In this document: in pieces, positions 43,014-54,900 of the stretch | Position numbering within the stretch: position 1 is the first letter of the stretch | Layout: each line of letters begins with the position of its first letter | From: Eretmocerus hayati | Lineage: Eukaryota > Arthropoda > Insecta > Hymenoptera > Aphelinidae | NCBI GenBank assembly: GCA_029851415.1 | Contig: CM056744.1 | Span: 68,132,172-68,196,171 of the forward strand | DNA length: 64,000 bases | Direction: 5' to 3' | Translations under genes and position numbers: made by a program | Notes under the pieces: model-generated | The model's input: the letters and a program-made list of their open reading frames with translations, nothing else | What the model was told of the DNA's origin: nothing | Database searches by the model: none

Positions 43014-45018
43014 GTTTCAGAAATGATCCCCTCCTCCAGAAGAATTCTGGTCCGAGCATCCAGGCACTTGTGCGTTAGTTCGCCTCCGTAGGTTTTGGTG
43101 TTGATTCCCACCCCGGGAAGAAATTCGGTCCGAGCATCCGGGCACTTGCGGGTTAGTTTGCCTCCGTGGGTTCTGGGGTAGATTTCTCCCCCAACCGGAT
43201 TTAGGTCCGAGCATCCGGGCACTTGGGGCTCAGTTTGTCCTCCTGTGTTTTAGGGTAGATTGCTCCCCCGGGAGAAATTCGGTCCGTGCATCCGGGCATT
43301 TGCGGGTTAGTTTGCCTTCCTGAGTTCTGGGGTTGATTCCTTCCCCAAACGAATCTCGGTCCGAGCATCCGGGCATTTGCGGGTAAGTTTGCCTCCCTGG
43401 GTTCTGGAGTCGATCCCTCACCCAAAGGAATTTCGGTCTGAGCATCCGGGCACTCGCGGGTTAGTTCGCCGCCCTGTGATTCAGGGATGATTTCTCCCCT
43501 AAACGGATTACGGTTCGAGCACACGTCACTTGCGGGTCACTTTGCCTCCCCGGGTTCTAGGGTTGATTTCTCCCCCGAGAGGAATTTTGGTCCCAGCGAC
43601 CGGGCACTCGCGGGTCAGTTCGGCTTCCTAAGTTTTTGGGTTGATCTCTCCCCCGAAAAAATTCCGGTCCGAGCAACCTGGCACTTGTGGGTCAGTTTGC
43701 CTTCCTGTGATTGACGGTTGATTTCTCCCCTGGAAGAATTCCTGTCCGAGCGACCGGGCACTTGCGGGTTAGTTTGCCTTCCTGGGTTGTGGGATTGATT
43801 CTTCTCCAAAGGGATTCCCGTCCGATTACCGGGCACTTGCTGGTTAACTTGTCTCCGGGGTATTTGGGTCGAATTTCTTCGCCGATTGAATCATCTGTCA
43901 GAGCATCCGGGCACTTGCGGGTTAGTTTGCCTTCCTGTGATTCAGGGTTGATCTCCACCCTGGGAGAATTCCAGTCCGAGCATCAGGCTTTTGTGCGTTA
44001 GTTCGCCTTCCTGGGCTTTGGGGTTGATGCTTCCCATGAAAGATTTCGGTTCGAGCATCCGGGAACTTGCGGGTTAGTTTGCCTCCCTGGGTTTTAGTGT
44101 TCATTCCGCTCCCAAGAGGATTTTGGTCCGAGGATCCGGGCTTCAGCGGGTGAGTTTGCCTTCCTGGGTTTTCGGGTCGATTCCTTACCCAAAAGAATTT
44201 CGGTCCGAGCATCCGGGCGCTTGCGGGTTAGATTGCCTTCCTGTGATTCAGGGTTGTTCTCTCCCCTGGAAGAATTTTGGTCCGAGCATCCGGGCACTCG
44301 TGCGTTATTTCGCCTTCATGGGTTCTGGGGTTGATTTCTCCCCCAACGGAATTTCGGTCCGAGCATCCGGGCACTTGGGGCATAGTTCGCCTCCCTGTGT
44401 TTCATGGTTGATTGCTCCCCTAGAAAAATTCCGGACCGAGCACCCGGGCATTTGCGGCTTAGTTTGCCTTCCTGGGTTCTGGGGTTGATTCTCCCCGTAA
44501 TAGAACTCCCTCTCCAGCATCCGGGCACTTGCGGGTTAGTTTGCCTTTCTGCGTTACAGGTTTCGTTTCTTACCCAGAGGAATTTTGGTCCGAGCATCTG
44601 GGTACTTGCGGGTCAATTTGCCTTCCTGGGTTTTAGGTTGAGTTTCACCCACAGAAGAATTTCGGTCCGAGCATCCGGTTACTTGCGGGTTAGTCTGCCT
44701 CCCCGGGTTTCTGGGGTGAATTTCCACCACCAACAGAATCTTCTGCAAGAGCATCTGGGCACTTGCGGGTTAGTTTGCCTTCCTGGATTCTGGAGTCATT
44801 TCCTTCCCCAAAAGAATTCCGGTCCGAAAATCCGGGCACTTGCGGGTTAGTTCGACTTCCTGGCTTTTGGAGTTGATTATTTCCCCACGGGGATGCCGGT
44901 CTGAGCATCAAGGCACTTGCGGGTTTGTGTGCCTCCACTGTATTTTAGTGTTGATTTTCCCTCCAGAAGAATTCTGGTCCCAACGACCGGGCACTTGCGG
45001 GTCAGATTGGCTTCCTGG
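43014..45018. repeat. Higher-order repeat copy 1 (2,005 bp)
   Basis: About 26 monomers repeated almost unchanged at +2,005 bp: mirrored start/stop positions such as 43017/45022, 43201/45206 and 44404/46409. Only a handful of substitutions separate the copies. Confidence 0.93.
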
Positions 45019-47023
45019 GTTTCAGAAATGATCCCCTCCTCCAGAAGAATTCTGGTCCGAGCATCCAGGCACTTGTGCGTTAGTTCGCCTCCGTAGGTTT
45101 TGGTGTTGATTCCCACCCCGGGAAGAAATTCGGTCCGAGCATCCGGGCACTTGCGGGTTAGTTTGCCTCCGTGGGTTCTGGGGTAGATTTCTCCCCCAAC
45201 CGGATTTAGGTCCGAGCATCCGGGCACTTGGGGCTCAGTTTGTCCTCCTGTGTTTTAGGGTAGATTGCTCCCCCGGGAGAAATTCGGTCCGTGCATCCGG
45301 GCATTTGCGGGTTAGTTTGCCTTCCTGAGTTCTGGGGTTGATTCCTTCCCCAAACGAATCTCGGTCCGAGCATCCGGGCATTTGCGGGTAAGTTTGCCTC
45401 CCTGGGTTCTGGAGTCGATCCCTCACCCAAAGGAATTTCGGTCTGAGCATCCGGGCACTCGCGGGTTAGTTCGCCGCCCTGTGATTCAGGGATGATTTCT
45501 CCCCTAAACGGATTACGGTTCGAGCACACGTCACTTGCGGGTCACTTTGCCTCCCCGGGTTCTAGGGTTGATTTCTCCCCCGAGAGGAATTTTGGTCCCA
45601 GCGACCGGGCACTCGCGGGTCAGTTCGGCTTCCTAAGTTTTTGGGTTGATCTCTCCCCCGAAAAAATTCCGGTCCGAGCAACCTGGCACTTGTGGGTCAG
45701 TTTGCCTTCCTGTGATTGACGGTTGATTTCTCCCCTGGAAGAATTCCTGTCCGAGCGACCGGGCACTTGCGGGTTAGTTTGCCTTCCTGGGTTGTGGGGT
45801 TGATTCTTCTCCAAAGGGATTCCCGTCCGATTACCGGGCACTTGCTGGTTAACTTGTCTCCGGGGTATTTGGGTCGAATTTCTTCGCCGATTGAATCATC
45901 TGTCAGAGCATCCGGGCACTTGCGGGTTAGTTTGCCTTCCTGTGATTCAGGGTTGATCTCCACCCTGGGAGAATTCCAGTCCGAGCATCAGGCTTTTGTG
46001 CGTTAGTTCGCCTTCCTGGGCTTTGGGGTTGATGCTTCCCATGAAAGATTTCGGTTCGAGCATCCGGGAACTTGCGGGTTAGTTTGCCTCCCTGGGTTTT
46101 AGTGTTCATTCCGCTCCCAAGAGGATTTTGGTCCGAGGATCCGGGCTTCAGCGGGTGAGTTTGCCTTCCTGGGTTTTCGGGTCGATTCCTTACCCAAAAG
46201 AATTTCGGTCCGAGCATCCGGGCGCTTGCGGGTTAGATTGCCTTCCTGTGATTCAGGGTTGTTCTCTCCCCTGGAAGAATTTTGGTCCGAGCATCCGGGC
46301 ACTCGTGCGTTATTTCGCCTTCATGGGTTCTGGGGTTGATTTCTCCCCCAACGGAATTTCGGTCCGAGCATCCGGGCACTTGGGGCATAGTTCGCCTCCC
46401 TGTGTTTCATGGTTGATTGCTCCCCTAGAAAAATTCCGGACCGAGCACCCGGGCATTTGCGGGTTAGTTTGCCTTCCTGGGTTCTGGGGTTGATTCTCCC
46501 CGTAATAGAACTCCCTCTCCAGCATCCGGGCACTTGCGGGTTAGTTTGCCTTTCTGCGTTACAGGTTTCGTTTCTTACCCAGGGGAATTTTGGTCCGAGC
46601 ATCTGGGTACTTGCGGGTCAATTTGCCTTCCTGGGTTCTAGGTTGAGTTTCACCCACAGAAGAATTTCGGTCCGAGCATCCGGTTACTTGCGGGTTAGTC
46701 TGCCTCCCCGGGTTTCTGGGGTGAATTTCCACCACCAACAGAATCTTCTGCAAGAGCATCTGGGCACTTGCGGGTTAGTTTGCCTTCCTGGATTCTGGAG
46801 TCATTTCCTTCCCCAAAAGAATTCCGGTCCGAAAATCCGGGCACTTGCGGGTTAGTTCGACTTCCTGGCTTTTGGAGTTGATTATTTCCCCACGGGGATG
46901 CCGGTCTGAGCATCAAGGCACTTGCGGGTTTGTGTGCCTCCACTGTATTTTAGTGTTGATTTTCCCTCCAGAAGAATTCTGGTCCCAACGACCGGGCACT
47001 TGCGGGTCAGATTGGCTTTCTGG
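45019..47023. repeat. Higher-order repeat copy 2 (2,005 bp)
   Basis: Direct duplicate of copy 1. It differs, for example, at the GCGGCTT (44455 region) versus GCGGGTT (46460 region) site. The array resumes non-duplicated monomers after about 47023. Confidence 0.93.
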
Positions 47024-48950
47024 GTTTCAGGGTTGATCCCTCCCCCAGAAGAATTCCGGTCCGAGCACCCGGGCACTTGCAAGTGAGCTTGCCTTCCTGT
47101 GTTCAAGGGTCGATCTCTCCCCTGGAAGAATTTTTGTCCGAGCATCCGGGCACTTGTGGGTTAGTTTGCCTCCCTGGATTCTGGAGTTGATTCCTCCCCC
47201 AGAATGATTCCGGTCCGAGCATCCGGGCACTCGCAGGTGAGTTCTCCTTCCCGTGTTTGAGGGTTCATCTCTCCCCTGCGAGAATTTCGGTGCGAGCATC
47301 CGGGCACTTGTGGGTTAGCTTGCCTCCCTGGGTTCTGGGGTTGATTTCTGTCCCAATCAAATCCCGGTCCGAGCATCCCGGCACCTGTGGGTTAGTTTGC
47401 TTTCCCGGGTTTTTGGGTTGATCTCTCCCCTGAGGAATTCGGGTCCAAGCGTTCGGGCACTTGTGAGTTAGTTTGCCTATCTGGGTTCTGGTGTCGATTC
47501 CTCCCCCAATCGAATGTCGGTCTGAGAACCCGTCACTTGCGGGTCAGTTTGCCTTCCTGGGTTCTAGGGTTGATCACTCCCCCAGAAAAATTCTGGTCCA
47601 AGCACCCGGGCAGTTCCAGGTGCGTTTGCCTTCCTGTTCTCTAGGATTGATCTCTCCCCTCAAAGAATTCCGGCCCGAGTTTCCGCGCACTTGTGGGTCA
47701 GTTTGCCTTCTTCGGATCCGGGTTTGATTTCTCTCCCAGAAGGATTATTTGTCCGAGCACCCGGGCACTAGCGGGCCAGTTTCTCTTCCTGAGTTTCAGG
47801 GTTAATTCCCCCTCTGGAAGAATTTCTCGGCCGAGCATCCTCTTGTTGGTTAGTTTGCCTCCCTGTGATTAAGGTTGATTCCTCCCCCGGGAGAATATCG
47901 AATCGAGCATCCTGGCACTTTCGTGTTAGTTTGCCTTCCTGTGTTCTAGGGTTGCTTCCACTCCCAAAAGAATTGCGGTCTGATCATCCGGACACTCGCG
48001 GGTTAGTTTGCCTTCCTATGTTTCAGGGTTGATTCCCCCTGCCCCCAAAAGAATTTCGGTCCGAGCAACCGTCACTTGCGGGTCAGATTGCCTTCCTGGG
48101 ATTCAGGGTTGATCCCTCCCCCAATAGAATTCCGGTCCGAGCATCCAGGCCCTTATGGGTTAGTTTGGCTTCCTGGGTTCTGGGGTTGATTTCTCTTCCA
48201 ATCAAACTCCGGTCCGAGAACCCGGGCACTTGCCGGTTAGTTCAAATTCCTGTGTTTCAGGGTTGATTTCTCCCCCAAAACAATTTTGGTCCAAGCAGCC
48301 GTCGCTTTCGGGTCAGATTGCCTTCCTGGGATTCAGGGTTGATCCCTCCCCCAATAGAATTCCGGTCCGAGCATCCAGGCCTTTGCGGGTTAGTTTGCCC
48401 TCCTGTGTTACAGAGTTGATCTCTCCCCTGGAAGAATTTTGGTCCGAGCCTCCGGGCACTTGTGCGTTAGTCCGCCTTCATGGGTTCTGGGGTTGATTTC
48501 TCCCCCAACCGAATTCCGGTCCGAGCATCCGGGCACTCGGGGCTTAGTTCGCCTTCCTGTGTTTCATGGTCGATTTCACCCCCGGAGGAATTTTGGTCCC
48601 AGCGACCGGGCACTCGCGGGTCAGTTTGCCTTCCTAAGTTTTTGGGTTGATCTCTCCCCCGGAAGAATTCCGGTCCGAGCATCCTGGCACTTACGGGTTA
48701 GTTTGCCTTCCTGTGTTTTGGGGTTAATTCCCCCCCCCCCCCCAAAGGGAATTTCGGTCCCAGCAACCGTCACTTGCGGGTCAGTTTGCCCTCCTGGGTT
48801 TTAGGGTTTATCTCTACCCCAAAAGAGTTACGGTGCTAGCAACCGGGCATTTGCGGGTTAGTTTCCCTTCCTGTGCTTCAGGGTTGATCTTTCCCCCAGA
48901 AGAATTCCGGTCCGAGCAGCCGGGCACTTGCGGGTTACTTCACCTCCCCT

Positions 48951-51900
48951 GGTTCCTGGGGGTAATTTCCCCGGCAAAAGAATCTACTGCTAGAGCATGC
49001 GGGCACTTGTGGGATAGTTCCCCTTCCTGGGTTTTGGGATTCATTTCTCCCCCCGGAGAATTCCGGTTCGAGCAACCGTCACTTGCGGGTTAGTTTGCCT
49101 TCCTGGGTTTCAGGGTTTATTTCTCCCCCAAAAGAATTCCAGTGCTAGCATCCGGGCACTTGCGGGTCAGTTTGCCCTTCTGTGTTTGAGTGTTAATTCC
49201 TCCCTCAAAAGAATTTTGGACTGAGCATCCGGGCATTTGCTGGTTAGTTTGCCTTCCTATGCTTCAGGGTTGATTCCTCCCCGGAAACAATTCCGGTCCG
49301 AGCATCCGGCTCTTGCGGATTAGCCTTCTCTAGTTCCTGGGGGTAATTTTTCCGCCAACAGAATCTACTGTCAGAGCAAGCGGGCACTTGCGGGTCAGTT
49401 TTCCTTCCTGGGTTTTGGGGTTAATTTCTCCCCCAAAAGGATTTTGGTCCGAGCACCCGTCACTTACGGGTCACTTTGCCTTCCTGGGTTTTAGGGTTCA
49501 TTCCTTGCCCAGAATAATTTCTGTGCTAGCATCCGGGCACTTGCGGGTTAGTTTGCCTTCCACGGTTCCTGTGGGCGATTTTCCCGCCAACAGGATCTAC
49601 TGCTAGAGCATGCGGGCACTTGCGGGATAGTTTCTCTTGCTGGGTTTTGGGGTTGATTCCTCCCCCGGAAGAATACCGGTCCTAGCATCCTGGTACTTAC
49701 GGGTTAGTCCGCCTTCCTGTGTTTGGGGGTTGATTCCAACCCCCCCCCCCCCCCCCCCCCAGAGGAATTTTGGTCCAAGCAACCGTCAGTTGCGGGTCAG
49801 TTTGCCTCCCTGTGCTTCATTTTTGATCTTTCCCCCAGGAGAATTCCGGTCCGAGCAGCCGGGCACTTGCGGGTTACTTTGCCTTCCCTGGTTCCTGGGG
49901 GTAATTTCCCCGCCAAAAGAATCTACTGCTAGAGCATGCGGGCACTTGCGGGATAGTTTCCCTTCCTGGGTTTTCTAATTCATTCCTTCCCCGGAAGAAT
50001 TCCGGTTCGAGCAACCGTCACTTGCGGGTCAGTTTGCCTTCCTGGGTTTCAGGGTTCATTTCTCCCACGAAAGAATTTCAGTTCTAGCATCCGGGCACTT
50101 GTGGGTTGATTTGCCCTTCTGAGTTTTAGAGTTAATTCCTTCCCCAGAAGAATCTTGGACTGAGCATCTGGGCATTGCTGGTTAGTTTGCCTCCAAATGC
50201 TTCAGGGTCGATTTCTTCCCCAAAAGAATTTCAGTCCGAACACCCGTAACTTGCGGGTCAGATCGCCTTCCTGGGTTTTAAGGTTTATTCCTTCCCCAGA
50301 AAAATTTCTGTGCTAGCATCCGTGCACTTGCCGGTTAGTTCGCCTTCCTGGCTTTCAGGGTTTATCTCTCCCCAAAAAGAATTTCGGTGCTAGCATCCGG
50401 GCACTTGCGGGTTAGTTTGCCTTCCCTGGTTTCTGAGGGCAATTTTCCCGCCAACAGGATCTACTGCTAGAGCATGCGGGAACTTGCGGGATAGTTCTCC
50501 TTCCTGGGTTTGGGGGTTGATTCCTCCCCCGAAAGAATCCCGGTCCTAGCATCCGGGCACTTGCGGGTCGATTTGCCCTTCTGAGTTTTAGAGTTGATTC
50601 CTTCCCCAGAAGAATCTTGGACTGAGCATCCGGGCATTGCTGGTTAGTTTGCCTTCAAATGCTTCAGGGTTGATTTCTCCCCCAAAAGAATTTCAGTCCG
50701 AGCACCCGTAACTTGCGGGTCAGATCGCCTTCCTCGGTTTTAGGGTTTATTCCTTCCCCAGAAGGATTTCTGTGCTAGCATCCGTGCACTTGCGGGTTAG
50801 TTCGCCTTCCTGGCTTTCAGGGTTTATCTCTCCCCGAAAAGAATTTCGGTGCTAGCATCCGGGCACTTGCGGGTTACTTTGCCTCGCCTGGTTCCTGGGG
50901 TTAATTTCCCCACCTTAAGAATCTACTGCTAGAGCATGCGGGCACTCGCGGGATAGTTCCCCTTCCTGGGTCTTGGGATTCATTTCTTCCCCGGAAGAAT
51001 TCCGGTTCGAGCAACCGTCACTTGCCGGTCAGTTTGCCTTCCTGGGATTCAGGGTTCATTCCTCCCCCAAAAGGATTCCAGTGCGAGCATCCGGGCACTT
51101 GCGGGTCAGTTTGCCCTTCTGTGTCTGAGGGTTCATTCCTTCCTCAAAAGAATTTTGGACTGAGCATCCGGGCATTTTCTGGTTAGTTTGCTTTCCTATG
51201 CTTCAAGTTTGATTCCTCCCCGGGAACAATCCCGGTCTGAGCATCCGGGCTCTTGCGGATTAGCCTTCCCTAGTTCCAGAGGGTAATTTTTCCGCCAACA
51301 GAATCTACTGTCAGAGCAAGCGGGCACTTGCGGGTCAGTTTGCCTTCCTGGGTTTTAGGGATTATTCCTTGCCCAGAAGAATTTCTGTGCTAGCATCCGG
51401 GCATTTGCGGGTTAGTTTGCCTTCCTGTGCTTCAGGGTTGATTTGTCCCTGTAAGAATTTCAGTCCGAGCACCCGGTCACTTGCGGGTTAGTTCCCCTTC
51501 CCTGGATCCTGGGGGCGATTTTCCCGCCAACAGGATATACTGCTAGAGCATGCGGGCACCTGCGGGATAGTTCCCCTTCCTGGGTTTTGGGGTTGATTCC
51601 TCCACCGAGAGAATCCCGGTCCTAGCATCTTGGCACTTACGGGTTAGTTTGCTCCCTGTGTTTTGGTGTTGATTGCCCCCCTCCCGAAAGGAAATTTCGG
51701 TTCGAGCAACCGTAACTTGCGGGTCAGTTGTCCTTCCTGGGTTTTAGGGTTTATCTCTACCCCAAAAGAATTACGGTGCTAGCATCCGGGCACTTGCGGG
51801 TTAGTTTGCCTTCCCTGGTTCCTGGGAGCAATTCTTCCGCCAACAAGATCTACCGCTAGAGCATGCGGGCACTTGTCGGATAGATCCCCTTCCTGGGTTT

Positions 51901-54900
51901 TGGGATTCATTTCTTCCCCGGAAGAATTCCGGTTCGAGCAACCGTGACTTGCGGGTCAGTTTGCCTTCCTGGGTTTCAGGGTTTATTTCTCCCCCAAGAG
52001 AATTTGAGTGCTAGCATCTGGGCATTTGCCGGTTAGTTTTCCCTCCTGAGTTTTAGAGTTTATTCCTTCCCCAAAAGAATTTTGGACTGAGCATTCGGGC
52101 ATTTGCTGGTTAGTTGCCCTTCCTATGCTTCAGGGTTGATTCCTCTCCGGGAACAATTCCGGTCCGAGCATCCGAGCTCTTGCGGATTAGCCTTCCCTAG
52201 TTCCTGGGGGTAATTTTTCCGTCAACAGAATCTACTGTCAGAGCAAGCGGACACTTGCGGGTCAGTTTCCCTTCCTGGGTTTTGGGGCTGATTCCTCCCC
52301 CAAAAGGATTTCGGTCCGATCACCCGTCACTTGCGGGTCAGTTTGCCTTCCTGGATTTTAGGGTTCATTCCTCACCCAGAAGAATTCCTGTGCTAGCATC
52401 CGGGCACTTGCGGGTTAGTTTGCCTCCCCTGGTTCCTGGGGGCGATTTTCCCGCCAACAGGATCTATTGCTAGAGCATGCGGGCACTTGCGGGATAGTTT
52501 CTCTTCCTGGGTTTTGGGGTTGATGCCTCCCCCGAAAGAATTCCGGTCCTAGCATCCTGGTACTTACGGGTTAGTTCGCCTTCCTGTGTTTAGGGGTTAA
52601 TTCCCCCCCCCCCCTAGAGGAATTTCGGTCCAAGCAACCGTCACTTGCGGGTCAGTTTGGCGCCCTGGGTTTCAGGGTTCATCATTCCCCCAAAAAAACT
52701 ATGGTGCTAGCATCCGGGCACTTGCGGGTGAGTTCCCCTTTCTGTGCTTCAGGGTTGATCTTTCCCCCAGGAGAATCCCGGTCCGAGCAGCCGGGCACTT
52801 GCGGGTTACTTTGCCTTCCCTGGTTCTTGGGGGTAATTCCCCCGCCAAAAGAATCTACTGCTAGAGCAAACGGGCACTTGCGGGATAGTTTCCCTTCCTG
52901 GGTTTTGGGATTCATTTCTCCCCCGGAAGAATTCCGGTTCGAGCAACCGTCACTTGCGGGTCAGTTTGCCTTCCTGGGTTTCAGGGTTCATTACTCCCAC
53001 AAGAGAATTTCAGTTCTAGCATCCGGGCACTTGCGGGTTAATTTGCCCTTCTGAGTTTTAGGATTTATTCCCTCCTCAAAAGAATTTTGGACCGAGCATC
53101 CATGCATTTGCTGGTTAGTTTGCCTTCCTATGCTTCAGGGTTGATTCCTCCCCGGGAACGATTCCGGTCTGAGCATCCGGGCTCTTGTGGATTAGCCTTC
53201 CTTAGTTCCTGGGGGTAATTTTTCCGCCAACCGAATCTACTGTCAGAGCAAGCGGGCACATGCGGGTCAGTTTGCCTCCATGGGTTCTGGGGTTGATTTC
53301 TTCCCCAACGGAATTTCGGTCCGAGCATCTGGGCACTTGAGGCATAGTTCGCCTCAATGTGTTTCATGGTTGATTGCTCTCCCAGAAAAATTCCGGTCCG
53401 AGCATCCGGGCATTTGCGGGTTAGTTTGCCTTCCTGGTTTTCAGGGTTTATTTCTCCCCCAAAAGATTTTCAGTTCTAGCATCCGGGCACTTGCGGGTTA
53501 GTTTGCCTCCCCTGGTTTCTGAGGTCAATTTTCCCGCCAACAGGATCTCCTGCTAGAGCATGCGGGAACTTGCGGGCTAGTTCCCCTTCCTGGGTTTGGG
53601 GGTTGATTCCTCCCCCGAAAGAATTCCGGTCCTGGCATCCGGGCACTTGCGGGTTACTTTGCCTCCTCTGGTTCCTGGGGGTAATTTCTCCACCAAAAGA
53701 ATCTACTGCTAGAGTATGCGGGCACTTGCGGGATAGTTCCCCTTCCTGGGTTTTGGGATCCATTTCTTCCCCGGAAGAATTCCGGTTCGAGCAACCGTCA
53801 CTTGCCGGTCAGTTTGCCTTCCTGGGTTTCAGGGTTTATTTCTCCCCCAAAAGAAATCCAGTGCTAGCATCCGGGCACTTGCGGGTCAGTTTGCCCTTCT
53901 GTGTCTGAGGGTTCATTCCTTCCTCAAAAGAATTTTGGACTGAGCATCCGGGCATATTCTGGTTAGTTTGCTTTCCTATGCTTCAGGGTTGATTCCTCCC
54001 CGGGAACAATACCGGTCCGAGCATCCGAGCTCTTTCGGATTAGCCTTCTCTACTTCCTGGTGTAATTTTCCCGCCAACAGAATCTACTGTGAGAGCAAGC
54101 GGGCACTTGCGGGTCAGTTTGCCTTCCTGGGTTTTGGGGTTGATTTCTCCCCCAAAAGGATTTTGGTCCGAGCACCCGTCACTTGCGGGTCAGTTTGCCT
54201 TCCTGGGTTTTAGGGTTTATTCCTTGCCCAGAAGAATTTCTGTGCTAGCATCCGGGCACTTGCGGGTTAGTTTGCCTTCCATGGTTCCTGGGGTGGATTT
54301 CCCCGCCAACAGGATCTACTGCTAGAGCATGCGGGCACTTGCGGGATAGTTTCTCTTCCTGGGTTTTGGGGTTGATTGCCCCCCCTCCCGAGAGGAAATT
54401 TCGGTCCGAGCAACCGTAAATTGCGGGTCAGTTTGCCTTCCTAGGTTTTAGGGTTTATCTCTACCCCAAAAGAATTACGGTGCTAGCATCCGGGAACTTG
54501 CGGGTTAGTTTGCCTTCCTGTGTTTTGGTGTTGATTGCCCCCCTCCCGAGAGGAATTTTCGGTCCGAGCAACCGTAAATTGCGGGTCAGTTTGCCTTCCT
54601 AGGTTTTAGCGTTTATCTCTACCCCAAAAGAATTACGGTGCTAGCATCCGGGAACTTGCGGGTTAGTTTGCCTTCCCTGGTTCCTGGGAGCAATTTTCCC
54701 GCCAACAAGATCTACCGCTAGAGCATGCGGGCACTCGTGGGATAGATCCCCTTCCTGGGTTTTGGGATTCATTTCTTCCCCGGAAGAATTCCGGTTCGAG
54801 CAACCGTGAATTGGGGGTCAGTTTGCCTTCCTGGGTTCCAGGGTTTATTTCTCCCCCAAGAGAATTTGAGTGCTAGCATCTGGGCACTTGCCGGTAAGTT

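Larger units (their letters stand above)
34562..43040. repeat. Right arm of the 8.5-kb inverted repeat
   Basis: Reverse complement of 19870-28425. It merges at its outer end into the long satellite array. It lacks one 77-bp monomer that the left arm has. Confidence 0.95.
41697..48950. repeat. 77-bp satellite array, classic monomers
   Basis: The first monomers (to about 41917) are reverse, then all are forward. The unit core is GGTCCGAGCATCCGGGCACT, then TGCGGGTTAGTTTGCCTTCC, TGGGTTTTGG-type, GTTGATTTCTCCCCC and AAAAGAATTTC, which adds up to 77 bp. Monomers differ by roughly 10-20% at fixed variable sites. It includes the higher-order duplication at 43014-47023. Confidence 0.95.
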
